Assembly (NCBI GenBank): GCA_029265085.1
Contig: JAJUJY010000104.1
Coordinates: 1-15,362, forward strand
Source of the DNA: Chloroflexota bacterium
GTDB taxonomy: Bacteria > Chloroflexota > Anaerolineae > Anaerolineales > Anaerolineaceae
Direction of reading: 5' to 3'
Length of the DNA stretch: 15,362 bases
Part shown: piece after piece, positions 14,568-15,362 of the stretch
Layout of the letters: each line of letters begins with the position of its first letter
Numbering within the stretch: the stretch's first letter is position 1
Program-made: the position numbers and the translations under genes
Notes under the pieces: model-generated
The model's input: only the letters and a program-made list of their open reading frames with translations
What the model was told of the DNA's origin: nothing
The model's database searches: none

Positions 14568-15311
14568 ATGGATTTTACAGGGTATTTGAGCTCAACCACT
14601 TTATTAATCGCGTTTATCTTGTTTTTTGCCACAATGATCCGCTCCGTATTTGGGTTTGGCGGAGGGTTGGTCGCCATGCCCTTGCTAACCCTGGTCATTG
14701 GCGTTCAGACAGCTTCGCCGCTGGCTGCAGCTCTCAATACTTTTAACGCTTTTTTGATCCTGCTGGTCGATTGGCGCAAAGTCCAGTTGAGCAGCGCCTG
14801 GCGATTGGTATTGGCTTCTGTGCTTGGCATTCCATTAGGCATTCTCTTACTCAGCAAAGCATACGAGGCACTGGTAACTGGCATCCTGGCGGTAGTGATT
14901 ATTGCGTTTTCCGTCTTCAATCTCATCAAGCCTACCTTTCAAAGCAAAATTCGAGAGCGCTCTGCCTTTATATTTGGTTTTTTTGCCGGTATTCTCGGCG
15001 CAGCGTATAATGCCAATGGGCCGCTGGCGGTCATCTACGGCACCTTGCGAAAATGGCCAGCCGATTCGTTCCGCGCCACCCTCCAGGCATATTTTTTCCC
15101 GGTTGGGTTGATTATCCTCTTCGGCCAGGGCGCCAGCGGATTGATCACCCCCGAGGTAGTGAAATACTCCTGGGTATTAATCCCCATGTTCTTTTTAGGA
15201 CAGTTAGTTGGCAGCAAAATCAACCGCTCCATTCCCCTGGCTGCCTTTGAGAAAGGCGTCCATCTTTTTCTGATAGCCACTGCCGTAGTCATGCTGATCA
15301 AAATATTTTAA
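14568..15311 (+). CDS. TauE/SafE-family membrane exporter
   Basis: A 247-aa integral membrane protein of the TauE/SafE (formerly DUF81) family, whose members export sulfite, sulfoacetate and other small organosulfonates or anions. It has seven to eight hydrophobic segments (about 10-30, 33-48, 50-68, 80-98, 101-120, 133-158, 173-188 and 200-245). The two family signatures are FGFGGGLVAMPLL (28-40) and GFFAGILGAAYNANGP (137-152). GAGGAA precedes the ATG, and the gap to the AOR gene is 36 bp. As the last gene of an operon ending in an aldehyde oxidase, it is the natural candidate to expel the acid product. Substrates vary in this family, so this is inference from position plus family. Confidence 0.92.
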   Translation: MDFTGYLSSTTLLIAFILFFATMIRSVFGFGGGLVAMPLLTLVIGVQTASPLAAALNTFNAFLILLVDWRKVQLSSAWRLVLASVLGIPLGILLLSKAYEALVTGILAVVIIAFSVFNLIKPTFQSKIRERSAFIFGFFAGILGAAYNANGPLAVIYGTLRKWPADSFRATLQAYFFPVGLIILFGQGASGLITPEVVKYSWVLIPMFFLGQLVGSKINRSIPLAAFEKGVHLFLIATAVVMLIKIF

Positions 15312-15314
15312 ACA

Positions 15315-15337
15315 GGTTTAGCCAAAGCGGCTAACCC
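15315..15337 (+). terminator. Weak hairpin after the last gene
   Basis: GGTTTAGCC (15315-15323) pairs with GGCTAACCC (15329-15337) through one mismatch, with a 5-nt loop. It sits 4 bases past the exporter stop but has no T-tract before the window ends. It may stabilise the message end or be part of a Rho-dependent termination region. Confidence 0.4.
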
Positions 15338-15362
15338 GCTGCACACAATTCATCCCCAGCCC

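Overview
The window looks like a carbohydrate-catabolism island from an anaerobic bacterium, most likely a member of the Chloroflexota (Anaerolineae-like). This is inferred from four things: a lipoprotein sugar-binding protein with a Pro/Thr/Glu-rich linker, a transketolase split into two genes, a tungsten-type aldehyde:ferredoxin oxidoreductase, and moderate GC content. There are no rRNA or tRNA genes to confirm it, and I see no mobile elements or CRISPR arrays.

Layout. On the minus strand, positions 1-2404 hold an ABC sugar-uptake module: a solute-binding lipoprotein, a hairpin, then a MalF-type permease cut by the left edge. Positions 2405-2991 form a gene-free control region. It contains a perfect-consensus sigma70 promoter firing leftward, a palindromic operator just downstream of it, and a leader of about 420 nt with terminator-like hairpins. 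Next come a mutarotase-fold protein of the DUF4380 type (2992-3897, minus) and a divergent CE15 glucuronoyl-esterase-like gene without a signal peptide (4073-5287, plus). From 5427 rightward, a second near-consensus promoter with almost the same operator drives eight tightly packed genes: a ROK repressor, a fucose/arabinose-isomerase-family protein, the transketolase N-half and C-half, an RpiB-like isomerase, a GH31 alpha-glycosidase, an AOR-family oxidoreductase and a TauE/SafE exporter.

How the genes may work together. The operon has an isomerase, a transketolase and a second isomerase, but no sugar kinase and no aldolase. That is the enzyme logic of the sulfoglycolytic transketolase (sulfo-TK) route for sulfoquinovose. 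In that route the ketose is cleaved twice by transketolase (SqwGH), an RpiB homologue (SqwI) isomerises the C4 intermediate between the two cuts, and a C2 sulfonate leaves through a TauE-type exporter. The AOR gene takes the place of the sulfoacetaldehyde reductase or dehydrogenase known from described versions. I therefore propose a ferredoxin-linked variant: glycoside import, GH31 hydrolysis, isomerisation, two transketolase steps, AOR oxidation of the C2 aldehyde (sulfoacetaldehyde to sulfoacetate) and export.

Evidence for and against. The RpiB-like protein has lost the His that opens sugar rings in RpiB, which fits a C4 substrate that cannot cyclise. The transketolase C-half has changed substrate-channel residues. 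Against a simple sulfoquinovose reading, the GH31 enzyme resembles alpha-xylosidase YicI and lacks the canonical sulfonate-binding residues of known sulfoquinovosidases. A related kinase-free route for a uronate or a 6-deoxy sugar therefore remains possible.

The shared operator (21 of 23 identical positions at both promoters) ties the ABC transporter and the catabolic operon to the same ROK repressor. That repressor itself has lost sugar-kinase residues.
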